From NCBI GenBank assembly GCA_002435825.1, contig DIVL01000069.1, positions 1-14,488 on the forward strand: DNA of 14,488 nucleotides, read 5' to 3'. Shown piece after piece: positions 12,229 through 14,488 of this stretch (the first letter of the stretch is position 1; each line of letters begins with the position of its first letter). The DNA is from Anaerolineaceae bacterium UBA6133. Its GTDB lineage: Bacteria; Chloroflexota; Anaerolineae; Anaerolineales; Anaerolineaceae. The notes below the pieces were generated by a model, which saw nothing but the letters and a program-made list of their open reading frames with translations, was not told where the DNA came from and made no database searches. A program made the position numbers and the translations under genes.

Positions 12229-14343
12229 TCAGCGTTTCTCCGGGGAGGATGTAGCAAGATCGCTGCCAGTGCCTTCCACCTCGCTATGTACGGGAATTGC
12301 CAGGCGGTGGATGGTGAGCGTGTCAGGCACAGAGTGGATCCACCAGTGACCGCCCAGGCTCTGAGCCAGGTCCACAGCCTCCTGAAGGGCTTGAATGTCA
12401 CTCCAATCATTTGCGGCAGGATCGGAATCGGACTTGAGATTCTCAAGGAATTTTGTTTGCTCCTCAGGTTTCAGCCCCGGACCGGCATCGCTGACGCGCA
12501 GTTCAACAAACCCCGCATGATCCTGGGAAGGCAGCACCTCCAGCAGGACCTCGGAGCTGGCTTTGCTGACAGTTAATGCGTTACGCAATAAGGAGCGGCT
12601 CAGCGTGAGTAATTGAGCCTTTGTCTTGGGATCAGGTTCCGCTGATAAAGTGTTTTCTACACGTACAAGGATTTGTTTCTGATCGGATTCGGTTTTCAGA
12701 TCCTCAATCAAAACCTGCAGTTTGTCGGTCAGGCTGGCAGTGGTTTCACTGGCGGGAAAGGCAGAGCTTTGGGGATTCATCTGCTCGAGCATGCTGCGAG
12801 CCTGGTCCAGGGCAGCGCGAAGCCCCTCAACTTGCAGGGCGTTTTGCGACATGGAACGCTCCAGTTGCTCCTTTTCGAGCCGCAAGGCTTCGGCCTGGGC
12901 GATGGTTGCTTCATTCTGACGCAGGGTGGTCTGCAATTCCTCAAGTTGCTCTTCGAGTGCTTCCTGCCGCGCGAGCCACAATTCAACTTCCGATTCGTGG
13001 GTCTGGCTGTTGACGTGCAGCTCCTGCTCCAGTTGATGCAAAAGATTTTGTGATTGAACGAATTGTTCAACAGTTTGCGCCCGATCGCGCTGGACCTGGT
13101 TCAGCAAGGCTTGCAGACGTTGGGCAGAGGTGGCTTTTTGCTCGATATCTGCGGCTTCATCCAGGATTTCGTTGACCTTCGGAGCGATCACGCTCAGCTG
13201 ATCAAGGTCTTTGGGGTTCCATGTCCGTTCGGTGTAAGGGCTCAGGCAAAGCAGCCCCCGCGCCGTCGGCGCGTCGATGGGGTTGAGTGGGTAGAAAAGC
13301 AAATTGCCTAATCGGTTATAACCGATTAGCTCCATCAGGGCGCCCTTTTCCTGGGCGAGTTCTGCGCGCGAGTTGGAGATCATGACCTCACGATCTTCGG
13401 AAAGGGCAGTCAAAGCGGGAAAAGCTGTTTTGGGGAGTTGAAGAGTACCAAGGAAATCTTCACGGATCAGATCGTAAGTGTTCAGCAGCGTCAGGCAGTT
13501 GTTCTCCGGGTCAGCTACCAGGAATCCACACAGGTCAGCCAGCAGGTAGAGCCCGAGGCTGTGAGTCAGGCTGCGCTGGATCTGGGCGTTGGTCTGCTGC
13601 AGGCTCACATCCAGCAGGCGGGCTGCAACTTCGCCCGAGAGTTCGCGCTTCTCAGCAGAAACTGGCGGAGGCAGTGGGGCTGCTTCGGGCTTTTTACGTT
13701 GCCATGCCAGGCTTATCAGCAGCGGATAGTAAAGCATCTGGCTGACCATGACCGAGGCGGGCAGGCTGCCTCGGTTGGGCAATGCCAGGTAAAACAGGTA
13801 GCCCATGGCAGCCAGGACGAGGATAACGATCCCTTCAACCCGGTCAGATTGGTCCAGCCGCAGGTAAACGATCGCCCCAACCGCAATGGTAAACAGGGTG
13901 ACGCCAACCCAAAGCTGGTCCTGCCAGGAACCATTAAAGCTCTGCTCGCCGGCCAGGGGCAACCATGCAATCGTGAGGAGGCTGGCGGCGGTCATGATCA
14001 GAACTGTCAGCACCCACACCCACCATCCATGGCGCTGTTGCGGCTGCCAGAAGAGCGCCCGCAGCAACCAGAGGACGCAGACGAGAGTCAACGCGCGAAA
14101 TGCGATCGGGAAGATCTGGCTGAGTTGCGTAAAGCCCTGGTAGATCATCAGGCTGAGGGTCAGCAGAAAGAGTTGGCTGAAGAAAATAACGACCAAACTG
14201 CCGCGCAAGGCGGGATTGTTAGCGGGGTTGGCACGCCGGAAAGCAAAAATCGCCAATCCCGCGGAAGAGAGCAAGACAGCGTAATAGAGCAGTGCGTAGG
14301 GATACACCGATAAAACTGGCAGAATGTCGAGGATGGGTATCAT
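12229..14343 (-). CDS. seven-helix membrane protein with GAF-like region, coiled coil and degenerate histidine-kinase ATPase
   Basis: A 704-residue protein. Seven hydrophobic segments occupy about residues 12-36, 48-69, 78-98, 106-130, 143-161, 168-188 and 196-213. A GAF-like region spans about 250-395 (GFLVADPENNCLTLLNTY, NLLFYPLNP). A long Glu/Gln-rich coiled coil spans about 398-523, and a HATPase_c-like domain about 575-686. The N-box is LLRNAL with Asn588 and the G1 box is SDAGPGL with Asp619. The later G2 glycine pair is missing (SLGGHWWIHSVPDTL), and no HxxxP-type phosphoacceptor His precedes the ATPase domain. It could be an unusual sensor kinase, an inactive scaffold, or a partner of another kinase. 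The ATG at 14343 begins the first membrane segment; sequence further upstream does not look coding. Only 5 nt separate it from LCP gene 2; no response regulator is adjacent. Confidence 0.8.
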   Translation of the reverse strand: MIPILDILPVLSVYPYALLYYAVLLSSAGLAIFAFRRANPANNPALRGSLVVIFFSQLFLLTLSLMIYQGFTQLSQIFPIAFRALTLVCVLWLLRALFWQPQQRHGWWVWVLTVLIMTAASLLTIAWLPLAGEQSFNGSWQDQLWVGVTLFTIAVGAIVYLRLDQSDRVEGIVILVLAAMGYLFYLALPNRGSLPASVMVSQMLYYPLLISLAWQRKKPEAAPLPPPVSAEKRELSGEVAARLLDVSLQQTNAQIQRSLTHSLGLYLLADLCGFLVADPENNCLTLLNTYDLIREDFLGTLQLPKTAFPALTALSEDREVMISNSRAELAQEKGALMELIGYNRLGNLLFYPLNPIDAPTARGLLCLSPYTERTWNPKDLDQLSVIAPKVNEILDEAADIEQKATSAQRLQALLNQVQRDRAQTVEQFVQSQNLLHQLEQELHVNSQTHESEVELWLARQEALEEQLEELQTTLRQNEATIAQAEALRLEKEQLERSMSQNALQVEGLRAALDQARSMLEQMNPQSSAFPASETTASLTDKLQVLIEDLKTESDQKQILVRVENTLSAEPDPKTKAQLLTLSRSLLRNALTVSKASSEVLLEVLPSQDHAGFVELRVSDAGPGLKPEEQTKFLENLKSDSDPAANDWSDIQALQEAVDLAQSLGGHWWIHSVPDTLTIHRLAIPVHSEVEGTGSDLATSSPEKR

Positions 14344-14418
14344 AACTCGTTGCCTTTTTCGCTTCTTTGGTGCAAGAATTGTACCGCTAAAACCTCGCAA
14401 AAAGGTCGGTTCAGTATG

Positions 14419-14451
14419 CGTAGGGCAAGACAATGTGCTCGTAGGGCGAGC
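14419..14451. repeat. short direct repeat with hairpin upstream of the sensor-like gene
   Basis: CGTAGGGCAAG (14419-14429) recurs as CGTAGGGCGAG (14440-14450). The second copy overlaps a small hairpin, GCTCG (14437-14441) with CGAGC (14447-14451). It may be an edge of a longer dispersed repeat that continues beyond the window; function unknown. Confidence 0.35.
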
Positions 14452-14488
14452 TTGGAAGCACAACACACGTCATTATGTAGAGATCTTG

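Noticed and set aside
13438..14313. Long plus-strand open frame of 291 residues
   Set aside because: It is antisense to the membrane and GAF parts of the sensor-like gene, has an unnatural Gln/His-rich composition and no family motif; a shadow of a real gene.
14344..14466. 41-residue upstream extension of the sensor-like protein
   Set aside because: The added sequence has no domain character, runs through a direct repeat and hairpin, and lies before the natural membrane start MIPILDIL.

Overview
The window is a stretch of bacterial chromosome of moderate GC content, dominated by housekeeping genes. The gene order dephospho-CoA kinase, c-di-AMP cyclase (CdaA), YbbR-domain regulator, Der GTPase and signal peptidase I, together with LytR-CpsA-Psr (LCP) proteins and the general protein style, suggests a member of the Chloroflexota, probably Anaerolineae. 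That assignment is inference from recall and was not checked by search.

Layout. (1) 188-5807, minus strand: a compact run coaE > cdaA > cdaR > der > lepB > small YgiT-type zinc-finger gene, with gaps of 14-63 nt or overlaps. It combines coenzyme A synthesis, c-di-AMP synthesis and its membrane partner, ribosome assembly and protein export. (2) 5808-5870: a divergent promoter region. In both directions a near-consensus -10 box ends exactly 7 nt before the A of the start codon, so coaE and tilS both look leaderless. (3) 5871-7298, plus strand: tilS (tRNA-Ile lysidine synthase). Its stop codon touches the stop codon of a convergent LCP gene. (4) 7299-9234, minus strand: a tyrosine-recombinase-fold protein that has lost nearly all catalytic residues, followed by LCP gene 1. 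(5) 9235-10258: about 1 kb without a convincing gene, packed with repeats. There are three copies of one inverted-repeat element of about 180 bp, one interrupted by a second REP-like repeat, plus a separate perfect hairpin. (6) 10259-11143, plus strand: metF, ending at a perfect palindromic bidirectional terminator. (7) 11189-14343, minus strand: a seven-helix membrane protein with a GAF-like region, coiled coil and histidine-kinase-type ATPase but no recognisable phosphoacceptor histidine, followed 5 nt later by LCP gene 2.

Two separate minus-strand pairs each couple a possible regulator (dead recombinase; degenerate sensor kinase) to an LCP-type envelope protein. Both LCP proteins share an unusual insertion with two cysteines. 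I see no CRISPR array, tRNA, rRNA, intact transposase or toxin gene. The less ordinary features are the repeat cluster, the inactive recombinase, the leaderless divergent promoters, the C-terminally extended CoaE and the altered CdaA motif.
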